Source: Tribonema minus
Lineage: Eukaryota > Sar > Xanthophyceae > Tribonematales > Tribonemataceae
DNA: 64,000 nt
Reading direction: 5' to 3'
Assembly (NCBI GenBank): GCA_017506865.1
Contig: JAFCMP010000106.1
Location: forward strand, 1 to 64,000
The position numbers were made by a program, and so were the translations under genes. Below, piece after piece: positions 35,073 through 48,000 of this stretch. The stretch's first letter is position 1. Every line of letters begins with the position of its first letter. A model generated the notes under the pieces. That model was not told the DNA's origin and did not search any database. It worked only from the letters and a program-made list of their open reading frames with translations.

Positions 35073-35643
35073 AGTCAAGTACAGCGACGTCAACCTCAAG
35101 TGAGAGCGGAATCAGCAGCGACAGGGTCCCCTGCATAGAGCTCTTTCTATCGCCATTGGCTCTCTGCCTTCGTTGCGGCGGATGCATATTCCTGCTGCTA
35201 CACTTGAAGTTCGCCAGTGTGTACATGGTTTTTCGGCGTTTTGTGAGGGGCGGGGAGGGGGGCAAGGGGTCGGGAGCTTGCGCGTCTGAGTATTGGTATG
35301 CCCGTCACTAGAGCAGATTGCGCACCAACAAAAGAGGGCCTTGCTATTGCCTTGCATAGCGGGTGTTTTACTGCTGAGAGGGGGGCAAGAGGGGGGTTAC
35401 ACATCGAGCGGCGGCTGCTCTGCTTCTCCATGTGCGTCCACGTGCGGCATTTGTGTCCATGCAATTGCGTCATGGGAGCGCAGGACAGGCAATCTGTCAA
35501 TCTAGATGCCCAGTGCTCAGCTGTTGCTGGCCCTGCAAGTTCAAGTTGGCTCTCGTGCACCGCCGAGGTTTTCGCTCTCGGGCGCGTGCAGCGAAAAGAG
35601 CTTTGCGCGTTGCGTCAAAAGGAAAAGGACCCCTGCTCGCAGT
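35073..35643. other. Intergenic region, no supported gene
   Basis: It holds a few short overlapping ORFs in opposite strands with no motif. It opens with CTTGAAGTCAAG words of the dispersed family seen elsewhere. Confidence 0.4.
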
Positions 35644-36709
35644 TGTTTCTGAGCGGGTGAATGATTGGGGAAATTCGGTGGCCTGCACAGCGTGCAAATG
35701 TGATGTCAAATACATCAGCTGATGTTGTGTGATGTTTGTTCTTCTTGTGTTTTCCATCAGCAGCCTCTTGAATGCCCCCCATGCATTTCACTCAGTTGGT
35801 TCTTTGGTATGCTGTGTGGCTTGCGGCGCTCGTGTGTTCCGCATTGCTGCTTGCTTGCTCAGCTGAATGAGGGCAGAGATGACAAGGGCAGGTGCGCACA
35901 GTGTTATGCTAGAAAGAGGGGCATTTGTACACTGTTGAGCGAAGTTCTGGCATTCATTTGGAAATCATCATCTGACGGATCAAAAATTGTTGAAGCTTTA
36001 TTTATTTTTTAAACTATTGAGGGTGAAGCTTTCACCCAACAAAACAAACTTCAACTGTTCAAGATGAACTTGAACTCAGAGTTCAAGTTCATCTTGAGTT
36101 CAAGTTCATCTTGAGCAGTTGAAGTTTATTTTTTGGGACTGATTTCGAAAGTCTTCTGTGAAAGATTCACCCTGTTCAACAAGTTTTGATCCTTCAGATG
36201 GTGATCTCAAAATGAATGCCAAAACATCGCTCAACAGCATACAAGCGCCCTCTTTTTTAAACATAAACTTCAACAAATTGCTAAAACTTCAACAGTTGCC
36301 AAAACTTCAACAAGTTGCGGTTCTTCATGATGAACCTCTTTGGAGATTGCAATGTCAGGGCCAGAATTTTGCACAACAGTGTACTAGTGCCCCTCTTTCT
36401 AGCTTGACACTGTGTGCGCCTGCCCTTGTCGTCAAGACTCTCGGAGACTGAATAGGCGAGCACTGCATGGCATCGACTGTTCAGCTGAGCAAGCAAGCAG
36501 CAATTTGAAACACGAGCGCTGCAAGCCACACAACAAATTTGAAAAAGAACGAACTGATTGAAATGAATGGGGAGCATTCAAGAGGACGCTGATTTAAAAA
36601 AACACTTTCTAAAAAGACGTCACACAACAATCAGCTGGTGTATTTGACATCACATTTGCACATTATGCCAGGGCCCCAAGCTCCCCATTCATTCATCCAC
36701 TCAGAAACG
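35644..36709. mobile_element. Fold-back (long inverted-repeat) element
   Basis: The left arm starting TGTTTCTGAGCGGGTGAATG (35644) is the inverted counterpart of the right arm ending near 36709. Matching pairs inside include TGCAAATGTGATGTCAAATA near 35692 against its reverse complement near 36640–36660, and further blocks at 35820–35960 against 36370–36540. The arms meet at a palindromic centre of TTCAAGTTCATCTTGA words near 36060–36125. Each arm encodes, reading inward, a related ~95-residue frame sharing CCLLAQLN … DDKGR … C..C / ARKRG, so the arms probably derive from one gene piece. No transposase was recognised. It is AT-rich relative to its surroundings. Confidence 0.75.
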
Positions 36710-37152
36710 GAGGGAGGGGGGGGGGGGCGGGACTGCGCTGTCGCCCACCACATGTGCTGGCCGCGGCGACCTCGCAGCAGGGGGGGCATATGGACAGCAC
36801 CGGCCCGCCTGGCTGGCAGCAGAACGTGCGTGCTGCATCGTTGATGATACGAGAACTTAGTTATGCTTATTGCCGGCATTTTGCGACGCGCAGCAATCTA
36901 TTTACTTGTGAGCATATTTGCACAAGCACACTGTGCACAAGGGAACAGGCGCGACCTTTGAGGGTAATGCAACTGACACAAGCCACTGCCACAGGCACAT
37001 GTGGAGCACTCTTCGTGACAACGGAAATGTGTCCGCTTGTGTAGTCTTGGCGTTAATCGGACCCATGCAGCATCAACGTACGTAAGAAGCCATCGGCTGC
37101 GCGTGGCGAGCTCTCCCGCGAAACCCCCAAACCCCCCAACGTCACACCCCCT
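36710..37152. other. Gene-free spacer downstream of the ARM gene
   Basis: It contains a poly-G run at 36717–36727 and no supported ORF. It holds the 3' flank of the giant ARM gene. Confidence 0.4.
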
Positions 37153-37566
37153 CTACCCCGCATCCCCCGAGCACTCCTCCACGTACTGTCGCGTCGATCG
37201 CTGCGCGCGCCGCGCCTTGGCGTCAACGCGCGCCTGCATGGCCGCGGCGCCGGCGCCTATCTCCGCCGACAGCCCCTGCGCACCGCCGCCGCCGCTGCGC
37301 GGCAGCAGCCGCACGGCGTTGCTGGCCATGTGCCCAACGCTGAGCGCTGCCTTGTACTGCAGCTCCTCGTCGGTTTCGCGCGAGCGGCCGAGGCGCAGCA
37401 GCGCCTGTATGCCTCCCTCGTTGGCGATGGCGAGGTGGTTGTTGAAGTTGTCTGCGAGCTTCAACAGTGCGAGCCCCGCATAGTGGCGCGGCTCCGCGGC
37501 CGTGGACATCATGGAGACTAGCGGCCGCAGCGCCCCCGCCTCGACCAGCGGCACCTGCGGCGGCGC

Positions 37567-37603
<37 letters not shown>

Positions 37604-38983
37604 GCAGAATTCAGGCATTTGTCAGTTAAATTGGCAAAATCAGTAGCAGCAGAAGCAGCAGCAGCAACAGTAGCAGCAGAAGCAGAAGCAGCAACAGCAG
37701 CATCAGCAGTATTGACGTGTTTCTCAAGGGTGACATCAGGCGGCGGCATTCGTAGAGTTGTAACACTCCCGCCATGGTGGGCTTGAGTATGGAAGGTTGC
37801 GGCAGAAACTAGGGTCAGGTTTGGATCAGTGTTGACTGCAGTGGAGCAGCTGAGGCCACGATGGCCTCATGTGGATGATGCCTGTAGCTTGTGGCGGGCA
37901 CTGCAGGGTGGAGGTTTACTCACGCCAAAGCACTCAGCCACAAAACCCTGACCAGGGCAGCGCGAACATTGCACCGCATTGGCGCGTCACCTCGACGCGC
38001 GCGCACACGTCCAACTTCAACTTCAACTTCTTCAACCTCACACTCCTCACCTTCAACAAGTTCACGTACACATCCAACATCAATTTCAATCACAACACGT
38101 GTTTCGCCCACCTGCAGCGCGTGGTTGCTGGCGAGGTGCGCGAGGCAGAACGCGGCGTACTCCTGCGCCTCCTCGTCCTCCAGCGCCGCCAGCGCGATCA
38201 CCGCGGCGACGCCGCCCCTCTCGCCGAGGTCCGCGTGGAACTCCTGGTGCTTGCACAGCAGCGCGAGCACGTACGCGGCGGCGCGGCGCGACGCCATCGG
38301 CCCCGCCGCCGCGTGCGCCGCCGCCAGCGCCACAATCCCCAGCTCCACGAGCCGCGCCAGTACTTCATCCGCCTCCGCCAGCGAACCCAGCGCGTAGAGC
38401 GCGGCGTGCGCCGTCTCCGCGTCGTCCGCGGTGGCGAGCGCCAGCAGCGGCACCAGACCGTCCTCCACCATGACGGCCGTCTTGGTGGCGGGCTCCGTGC
38501 CGAGGGCGAGCGCGCTCAGCGCCGCCGCCGCGCAGCGCTGCACGCGCGCGTCGGGGAAGCGTGCGAGGTCCAGCAGCGGCCGCAGCCCGCCCTCGCGCAC
38601 GAGCCGCAGGCGGTTGCTGACGCCGCCGACCGTTGAACTTGAACTAGAAGTTGAAGTTGCTATTAACATGTGGCCAGCGGCGGGAGAGGCGGCGGCGGCG
38701 GCACCGGCGGCGGGTTGAGCGACGCTGCGCGCGCCGCCGAGGCACAGCCCCGCAAGCGCGAGCGCGGCGTAGCGCTGGATCTCGAGGTCCGGGAAGCGCG
38801 CGAGGAAGGTCAGCGGGCGCAGGCCGCCCTCGGCAACGACGCGCAGCTTGAGGCGCGCGGGCCCCGCCGCCAGGTTGCACAGCGCGAGCGTCGCGTAGCG
38901 CTGCGTGCTCACGTCGAGGCTGCGTGCGAGGTGGAACAGCGACGGCAGCGCGCCGCGCTCCGCCATCTCTTCGCCGCAGGCAC

Positions 38984-39014
<31 letters not shown>

Positions 39015-42000
39015 GCCGTCGCCGCAGCTCAGGCACGCGAGCCCGCGCGCGGCATCGCGCTGCACGCGCGCGTCCGCGTGGAGCGCGCACGCCGCGAGCG
39101 CCTCGACGCCGCCCTCGCGCACGACGTCGAGATGAAGTTCAGGGGAGTCGGCGAGGTTGGCGAGCGCGAGCGCCGCGGCGCGCGCGACCTCGAGGTCGGC
39201 GTAGCGGCAGCACGCGAGCAGCTGCGGCAGCGCGCCGTCGCGCACCATCTGCTGGCGGTTCTCGTGGCTCAGGGAGAAGCTCGCGAGTGCCGCCGCGGCG
39301 GTGCGCTGGTAGTCTACGAGCGGCGACTGCGCGAGCGCAAGGAAGGGCTTGACGAGGCCGTCGCGCACGACGCCCACGCGCACCTCCTGAGGGGGGGGGT
39401 AGGTATGTATGCGGGGTATCGGGGGGGGCGTGTTCAGTGGTTGTGTGTCGCGCACGACGCCCACACACACTTCCTGGCGGGGGGGGGGGGTAAGAAGGTA
39501 CATAAGCAGGGCATAAAGGTATGTGGGAATGTTCAGCGGTTATGTGTCGCGCACGACGCCCACGCGCACCTCCTAGGGGCGGGGGGGTAGGTAGGCATGC
39601 AGGATATGCGGGGGGGGGGGGGGACGTTCAGCGGTTGCATGTTGACACGCGAGGTCGGTGTACTTCAGGTTTTGTGTGCGCGCCTCAGCATGCACGTCAG
39701 GGAGCTTTTAAGAGGGGTTGAAGATGCTTCATGCGCAGGCCAAACTCGACGCACCAATACGGTGTATGGTGCGTCGCACCTGGCATTCCCTTTCATATAC
39801 TCAATCACATCATGCTCTCTGAAGCTTGTCTGCCTGTTCTGCTGTTTCTGCTCGCTAGTACAGCAGTTATGACAGCATGACATGGTAGCCTGCCTCAATT
39901 CGGCAACCAAGACAGCACTTTCTCAACGTTCAAGCATGCAAGTCTTCTAAAAAAGTCGAGCATTGATCTTCAACAGTGACGCACCGGATTGCTGCACATG
40001 AAGCGCAGGCCGAACGCCGCGTAGCGCTGGCACACGTCGTGCGGTGACGCCGTAAGCCCAATGAGCGCTTTCATCGCGCCTAGCCTGTACAGCAGCGTGT
40101 GCAGGTCGGCGTTGCTGCTGAGGTTGGCCAGGGTGCGCGCGCAGTCCTGTTGAACTTCGGCGTTGTCGGCGCGCGCCAGCGTCGCCAGGGCTTGCACGGC
40201 GCCCTCTTCCACCATGATGGCCTGATGCACGAAGCAAGAGAGGCATAGGGTCAAGGATGCGTGCATGTGCGCTTGTCGGCAGGCTGCTCTAATCTACTGT
40301 TGGCAGCCGCGCGTATGCAACATGTTGGGTTTGTTGAAATTTGAGTTGCAGTTATCGGTGCGCACCAGCTGCTGCAAGCGCTTGCACGGCGCCCTCTTCC
40401 ACCATGATGGCCCGATGCACCGAGCAAGATGGGGATTGAGTCACGGGCAAATCTGTGTACGAGTCATCGATCCAGTCATGCTTCATGTACATACATACAT
40501 ATAGGCGTGCTTGTGGTCAATGTCAGTAGTAGGGTAAGTAACCCTGATGGTACCCTATCCACAAAGTGCGCATCAAGCTGTGAGTTTGATGAAGTCTAAG
40601 TTGATGAGAGTACATGGCGACCACCACGCCGCCTCGAATCCTCAACTGACAAACTTCAAACTTTCAATCATCTTCAGCTTGAAGTCAGCAACCGTACGCT
40701 GAGGTTGGCGAGCGTAAAATGAAAACATAACTTGCAATTAGAAGTAAGCAGCAAGGTACCTGGTTGCCGTGCTCCTCGCTGAGATTGGCGAGCGCGCCCG
40801 CGCACTGGCACTGCAGGTCCTCGTTCGCCCAGCGCACGCAGCGCACGAGCGGCCGCAGCGCCCCCGCCGCCACGCACGCCGCCTTCAGCTCCTCCGCCAG
40901 CGACAGGTGCCGCAGCGCCGCCGCCGCCAGCACCTGAAGTTCCACCTCCCTCTCCAGCGCGAGCGCGACCGCCGCGGCGACGCCCCCCGCCGCCGCGCAC
41001 TCTAGCTTGTGCGCGGGGTTTGCAGACAAGTCTCGGAGCGCAGTGGCGGCCTGAACGCGCGTCTTGAGGTCGCGCGCGCGCAGCAGCGCCACGAGCGCGC
41101 GCAGCGCTCCCGCGGCGCACAGGCGCGCGTGCGCCGCCGTGTTGGGCGTGAGCTTGCGCAGCGACAGTGCGGCGTGGTACTGGCACTCGGCGTCGGGCGC
41201 GGAGGCGAGCGTGACGATGCCTGGCAGGCCGCGCTCCACGACTGCCGCCTGTGATTCAATAATGGGGGGGGGGGGGGGGGGGGATGTCAGTTACAGCGAG
41301 GGTTCAGTCAGGGCACAATTGGAATGAGGGGCAAGGCCAGGTTGAGGGTGAATACGTGGTACTGGCACTTGACGGTACGACAATGACGGCCGCCTACAAT
41401 TGACGATGGGGGGGGGGGGTCAGTGCTCATGGCTCGTGCCTTAGGGTTGAAGTGAGGTTCTGTTGAGGTCAGTGCTGTGGCTGGTATAAGAGCTAGTATA
41501 AGCTAGGGTGACGAGTGGTACTGGCGCTCGGCGTCGGGGGCGGAGGCGAGCGCGACGATGCCCGGCAGGCCACGCTCAACAATGGCAAACCCTACTAGTA
41601 AGTAGCAGTAACCCTACATGCCTCACCTGTAGCTCCGCAGACGTGAGCAAATTGCACACAGCGCGCGATGCCTCCCGGTACATGTCGAGCGCTGCTGCCG
41701 CCGCCACTGCCGCCTCCCCCTCCCCCCCGCCATCGCCGCCGCCGCCGCCGCCGCCTATCACCTTGGCGTCCATAAGCGCGACCAAGGCTTCCGTGCCGCC
41801 TTCCGCGGCAATGCGCGCATGCGTCGCGGGATCCTCCGCAAGGTTGGCGAGCGCGCCGATGGCCTGCCGCGCAGTCTCCACGTCGCCGCCGCCGCTGCTG
41901 CTGCTGCCGCCGCCGCCGCCGCCGCCGCCGCGCGCGAGCGCCACCAGCGCGGGCACGCACGCGTCCGCCAGCGCCGCGCGCTGCGCCGGCGCCGCCGCGC

Positions 42001-42048
42001 CTAGCGTCAGGTTGCAGAGGCACGCCGCCGCCTCGCGCCGCACCTCGG

Positions 42049-42079
<31 letters not shown>

Positions 42080-45000
42080 AGCGCCTGCGGTGGCGGCGGG
42101 AGCGGCGGAGGCGCCGGCACGCGCCAGCGCCGCGAGCGCGCCGCCCTCTATGAGCTTGGCGGCGTTGACGGGGGCGGCGGCGAGCCTCCTGAGCGCTGCC
42201 ACGCCGAGGCACTGCGCGTTGACGCTGGGGCTGAGGGCGAGCGCGACGAGCGGCGGCACTGCGCCCTGCGCGCCCAGCGCGTCGAGGTAGTCGGCGTTGG
42301 CGGCGACGTTGGCCAGCGCGAAGGCCGCGAACTCGCGCACGTCCGGAGGGGATGCTGCCGCCGTCGCGAGTGCGGCTAGCGCGGGTAGCGCGCCGCGCGT
42401 CACAAGGTGGCCATGGTTGCAGGCGTTGGCGGCGAGGTTGCCGAGGGCCATGAGCGCGTGGCGCGCGTTGTCGGGGTGGTGCTCTGAGGAGAGCGTCATG
42501 TCGAGGATGGGGAGGAGGCCGCCGTGCACCGCCACCTGGCAAGGGGGGGGGGAGGCAGGATATGGGTGGTGTGTGGTTGGGGTAGGCAGGTACGGAGTTA
42601 TGGGTGTAGGTATAGATGGACATGAGGATGTGGTAGGCAGGTATAGAATAACAGGTGTGGGGTAGGCTAGTACAGAGTATGGATGTCCCTTAGGCAGGTA
42701 TGGAGCACGGGTATGCAGCACTCCCAGACGGAATCTGGTCCTTTTTGTGCTCGAGCAGCACCACGCAAAGCCGCACCGCCAATTGTTGTGTTCAGCTCGG
42801 ACAGGCAGGAGTGGTGCTCTGCGGAGCAGGGCAGAGTGGAGCCTTGACTCTAACCCTAGCCCTAACCCTAACCCAAGAGACCGGCTTTGGCAGTGCGGCG
42901 CAGCTGCACAAAGGCAGTTGCGAAGCTGTTTGGCGGAGCTTAGGGTTAGGGTTAGGGTTAGCTGAGATGCAGCATACCTTAAAAGCCCTGGTGACCCTGA
43001 TTACTACGGGCCATGTAACGTGTCATGCCGCTCCTAAGTGCCCCAAATCTCTGACCCTCACCCCACGTTCTACCATTATTGCAACTTCGGGAGCTACATC
43101 TCTGAGAAGCAGCAGAGGTCACTCGCAACGGACATAGCTCAAGCACATGATGAAGCTCTAACAATTCAAATTCAAAGGCCAGTACCACCATGAACACGCC
43201 GCCACCAACCGCCGCTCTAACCCCAAAGCTTGACCTAGCCATAACCCTGACCCTAACCCTACCCCTACGACCGCACGGCGTGTTCCTCTCAAAAGCAGCA
43301 GCGCGCGCAGCCCTACCTGCGCCTGCGTCGCCACGCTGACCGCCATGTTGCACACCGCCGCCGCCGCGTACGTGCGGCAGTCCACGTCGTCGTCACGCGT
43401 GAGCGTAATCGCCGCCTGCAGACCGCCGCCGCGCGTCGCCGCAGCGCGCGTCTCCGCATTCGCCGCCAGGTTCGCCAGCGCCATGACCGCAAAGCGGCGG
43501 CAGTCCACGTCCGCGCGCCGCGTCAGCGCCACGAGCGCTGCGCACACGCTGCCGCCGCCGCTGCCGCCGCCGCTGCTGCCAACGCTGCCGACGCTGCCGC
43601 CACTACCGCCGCCGCCGCTGCCGCCGCTGCCGCCGCCGCTGCCGCCGCCGCTGCCGTGCGCCGCCATCGCCGGCTGATTCGCGGCGGTGCAGGACAGGTT
43701 GTACAGCGCCAGCGCGGCGGCGCGCTGCACCTCCACGTGCGCCCCCGTCAACTCTCTGGCGCCGGCGACGCCGCTTCCGCCGCTGCTGGTGGCATCGCTG
43801 CCGCCGCTGTTTTCATCGTCGCCGGCGGTGGCGAGCTTGCACAGCGGCGTCAGTGCACCGGCCTCGACGATGGCCACGCGATTGTGCCGGTGGCACGCCA
43901 GGTTGGACAGCGCCATCGCGGCGAAGCGCGTGAGGTCGGGCTGCGCGGGGCCCAGCGACGCCAGCGCCACCAGCGGCAGCAGCCCCCCCTGCTTGACCAC
44001 GTGCAGCTGGTTGGCGGGGCATGTGGCCAGGTTGCATAGCGCCATCGCCGCGTAGCGCTGCGCCAGCGCCATGTTCTCCAGCCCGCCGCTGCTGCTGCCG
44101 CCGGCGTTGCTGCCGCTGCTGCTGCTGCTGCCGCCGTCGCCGCGCCGCTGTGCGGCCGCCAGCAGCGCAATCAGCGGCGGCAGTCCGCCCTGCGCCGCGA
44201 TTGCCGCCTTGCAGTCCTCGTGGCTGCTCAGGTTGCAGATGGCCATGGCGGAGAAGCGCGCTGCATCGAGATCAAAAGACGCCGGCTCCTCCCCGCCTGC
44301 TGCCGCTGCCGCCGCCGCCGCCGCTGCCGCCGCCGCATCGAGGGCCGCGGGCGCCGACGGCACGGCCGCGTCTGCCGCCGCGCGCTGCTGCTCCTGCGTT
44401 GCCTCATCTGTAACTTCATTTTGAAGTTGAAGCAGCGCGGCCTCGCTGCCGCGCAGCAGCGCGACCAGCGGCGCCAGCGCGCCCGCGGCGAGGACCGCGG
44501 GCTGCGCGTCGCCGAGGGCGCTGAGGCGTGCGACGGCGCGCGCGGCGTAGCGGCGCACGGACGCGGTGCCGCCATGCAGCGCGGGCACGAGCGCCGCGAG
44601 GCCGCCCGCCGCGACTATCGCCCTCTGGTTGCGTGCGACAACGGCCAGGTTGCCGAGCGCCATGCACGCGTCGCGCGCGCAGAGCTCCTCCTCCGCCGCC
44701 TCCGCTGCCGCCGCCGCCGCGCCACTGCCGCCGCCGCGCGCCGCCAGCGACAGCAGCGCGCCCAGCTCCACGGCGCCGAAACAGCCGACCTGGCACTCGG
44801 GGTTGGAGGACAACGCCGCGAGCGCACGCGCGCAGTCGGCGCGCACGCCCTCGTCGGCGCTGCCGCTCAGCGCCGCCAGGCGCGGCAGCGCGCCGCCGGT
44901 GACCGCCGCCGCCTGGTTGCGCGGCTCGTCGCAAAGGTTGGCCAGCACGCCCGCCGCCTGCGCGACCGTGTCCAGCCACAGCGCAGGGCCCTCGCTGAAA

Positions 45001-48000
45001 GCGGAGTCCTCGGCAGCAGCTGCTACCGCGGCGGTGATCGCCGCAGTATTTGCAGCAGCAGCAGCATTGTCCGTAGCGGCTGCTGCAGCACCGCTACTGG
45101 CATCGTCGGCGGCGGATTCCGCTGCCCTAGCATCAGCGGCCGGCCCTGCCGCCGCCGTTGCCTCACGCGCAGCGCTGCCGCCACCGCCGCTGCTGAGCGC
45201 TTCCAAGCAGTCGTCCAGCGCTGCCAGCAGCGGCTCCAGCAGGCCCTCCTCCGCGGCGGCGCGCTTGACGCGCGAGTTGAGCGTCAGGTGCCGCAGCGCG
45301 CCGAGCGCGAGCAGCCGCAGCTGCGCGTCGTCGCCGCCGCCGCCGCCGCCGCTGCCGCCGCCGACGCGCGCCGCCGCCACCAGCGCGCGCAGCCCGCCCT
45401 CCGCCGCCACCGTCGCGCGGTGCTCGGGGCGCGCGCACACGTCCAGCAGCGCCGCCGCCGCCTGCCGCCGCGTGGCGCCGTCGCGGCCGCCGAGCAGGCT
45501 CAGCAGCAGCGGCAGGCCGCCGCCGCTCAGGAGGTACGCGTGCGTGGCGGCGGCGGCGGCGGCGCACGCCTTGCGCAGGATGAGCGTCGCCGCGTACTGG
45601 CACTCGGCGTCGCGCGCGTGCGCCACCTGCGGCACGCTGCGCATGCCGTCCTCCTCCACCCACAGCGCGACGCCCGCCGGCGAGGACATGAGGTTGGCGA
45701 CGCAGCGGGCTGCCTCGCGGTGCACCGCAAGCGCGCGCGCGCGCATGAGGTAGACAAAGTAGTGCATGGCGCGCGCGCCGCCGTCGCCCAGCAGCGGCGG
45801 GTGCGCGCCGGCGGCGTCCTCCGCGCAGTTCGCCACGGCGCCGCAGGCCAGCCGCGCCGTCTCCACATCCGCGCTCTGGCAGAGGCACATGAGCGGCGCC
45901 GCTGCCGCCGCAGCAGCAGCGCCATCTGCGTCATCAGCAGCAGCGCCGCCGAAGCCGGGCGCGCACGACAGCGCGACCGCGCGCTTGCACTCCGGTGGCA
46001 CTGAGAGGGCAAAGAACAGCCCCGCGCACTCGCGCGCCATCTCCGCCGCCGCCGCCTCCGCGTCCTGTGCGCGCACGGCGGCGCCGCCGGCAGCGTCGGC
46101 GCGCGGCTCCAGCGCCGCAGCATCCGCATCGAGCGCTGCTGCATCGAGCGCTGCTTGTGCGGGCGCGGCGGCGGCAGCGGCGACGCCGCCGCGGCACACC
46201 GCCGCTAGCGCCCCCTGCTCGATCGCCTGCAGCACGCCCGCCTCGACCATGTCTATCGCGTTGTCGGCGACGCCGGCGAGGTGCCGCAGCGCCGCCGCCG
46301 CCTGGTCCAGCAGGTCGCCGTCCTCCGCCGTCGCGACGACTTCGATGAGCACCGGCAGCAGCGGCGCCGCCGCGTTGAGCGCCGCGTCGCCGTGCTGCGC
46401 GAGCTTTGCCGATGCGAACGCCGCGTTGAACGCCGTCTCGTCGTCCTCCACAAGCAGCGCGGAGGCGAGCGCCGCCACGATGCCGCCGCTCAGCAGCTGC
46501 GCGTGGTGGCGGCGTGCGCGCGCCGCCGCCAACTGCCCCGCTGCCAGACACGCATACCTTCGCGCTGCCTCATCGTAGCCGAGCGCACGCAACGTGTCAA
46601 CGTCGCGCTCGACATCGAGCCCTTCCTCACCGCCGCCGCCGCCGCTGCCGCCGCCGCTGCCGCCGCGCTCCTCGTCGTCGTCGCTGTCGTCATACAAGTT
46701 CGTGCACGCGGCAGCGCCGCGGCCCGCCGCGAGCCTGCACAGCGGCGCCGCCGCGCGCGCCGCCTCCAGCGCGGCGTGCACGCCGTCGTCAGCGCTGCCC
46801 GCCAGGTTCGCCAGTGCGAGCGTTGCGAAGCGGCACACCAGGAAGTCCTTGCGCGCCGCCGCCGCCGCCAGCGCCGCCGCCGCGCCCGCGGCCAGCAGCG
46901 CCGCGTGCATGTCTGCGTTGGCGGCGAGGTTGGCGAGGCAGCGCGCGGCCTCCCGCTCCAGGGGTATGCGGCGGCGCTCGCCGTCGCCGCCGCTGCCGCT
47001 GCGCGCGGCGGAAGCGTCCGCAGAGGCGGCGGAGTGGTCCACCAGGAAGGGGGCGCAGACGCTGGCGACGGCACCGGCGACGCTGCCGATCCGCGCGTGC
47101 GTGAGCTCGTTCTCGCTCACGTTGGCGAGCGCTGCCATGGCGTGGCGCACCGCGCGCGCATCCACCCCTGTCGCCAGCGCCACCAGCGCCTCCAGCGCGG
47201 CAGTGCCAGGCCTCCGTACCGCCGCCGCTTCTGCCGGTTCTGCCGCTGCTGCCGCCGTTGCCGCTGGCGCAGCGCTCTCCGCCCGCTGCGCGCCGCTGCT
47301 GCCCGGTCTCTTGCCCCTGGCGGGCGGTTTCGCGACGCCCGCCACGTCCAGCTTGTTGAGCTCGTTGAGCGCAGCAGCGGCGATGCCGCGCGCCGCCTCG
47401 CGCCGCACGCGCACCGCGGCGCCGCCGCCGCACGCCGCCGCCGCCTCGAACGCCTGCAGCGCGCCTGCCTCCACGGCGGCGCGGCGCAGCCGCGGGTCCG
47501 CGCAGACCGCGCGCAGCGCTGCCGCCGCCGCGAGCTGGTCCTCTGCGTCATCGCTGCCGCACGCGAGCGCGATGAGCGGCGGCAGGCCGCCCTCGGCGAC
47601 GACGGCGGCGCGGCGCGCGGGGTCGGCGCACAGGTTGCACAGCGCGTACGCGATGCAGCGCTGCGTCTCGAGGTCGGCGGCGGCGTCGGCGACGGCGACG
47701 AGCGGCGCGAGCGCGCCGCCGGCGGCGACGGGCGCGCGGTGCGCGGCGTGCGCGGCGACGTTGCCGAGCGCCACCGCGCCGAAGAGGCGGAAGGTGAGGT
47801 CCGCGCTGCAGAGGAAGGAGACGAGGTGCTCGACGTCGACCGCACGTAGGAACGCCGCGGGATTCGCGCCTACGCAGCCCGTCAGGCTCAGGTTGCACAG
47901 CGCGGCGAGCACCTCCATCTGCACCTCGACGTCGGCGCTGCGGCTCAGGCGCAGCAGCGGCGGCAGCGCGCCGCAGCGCACGATGGCCTCGCGCAGCGCC

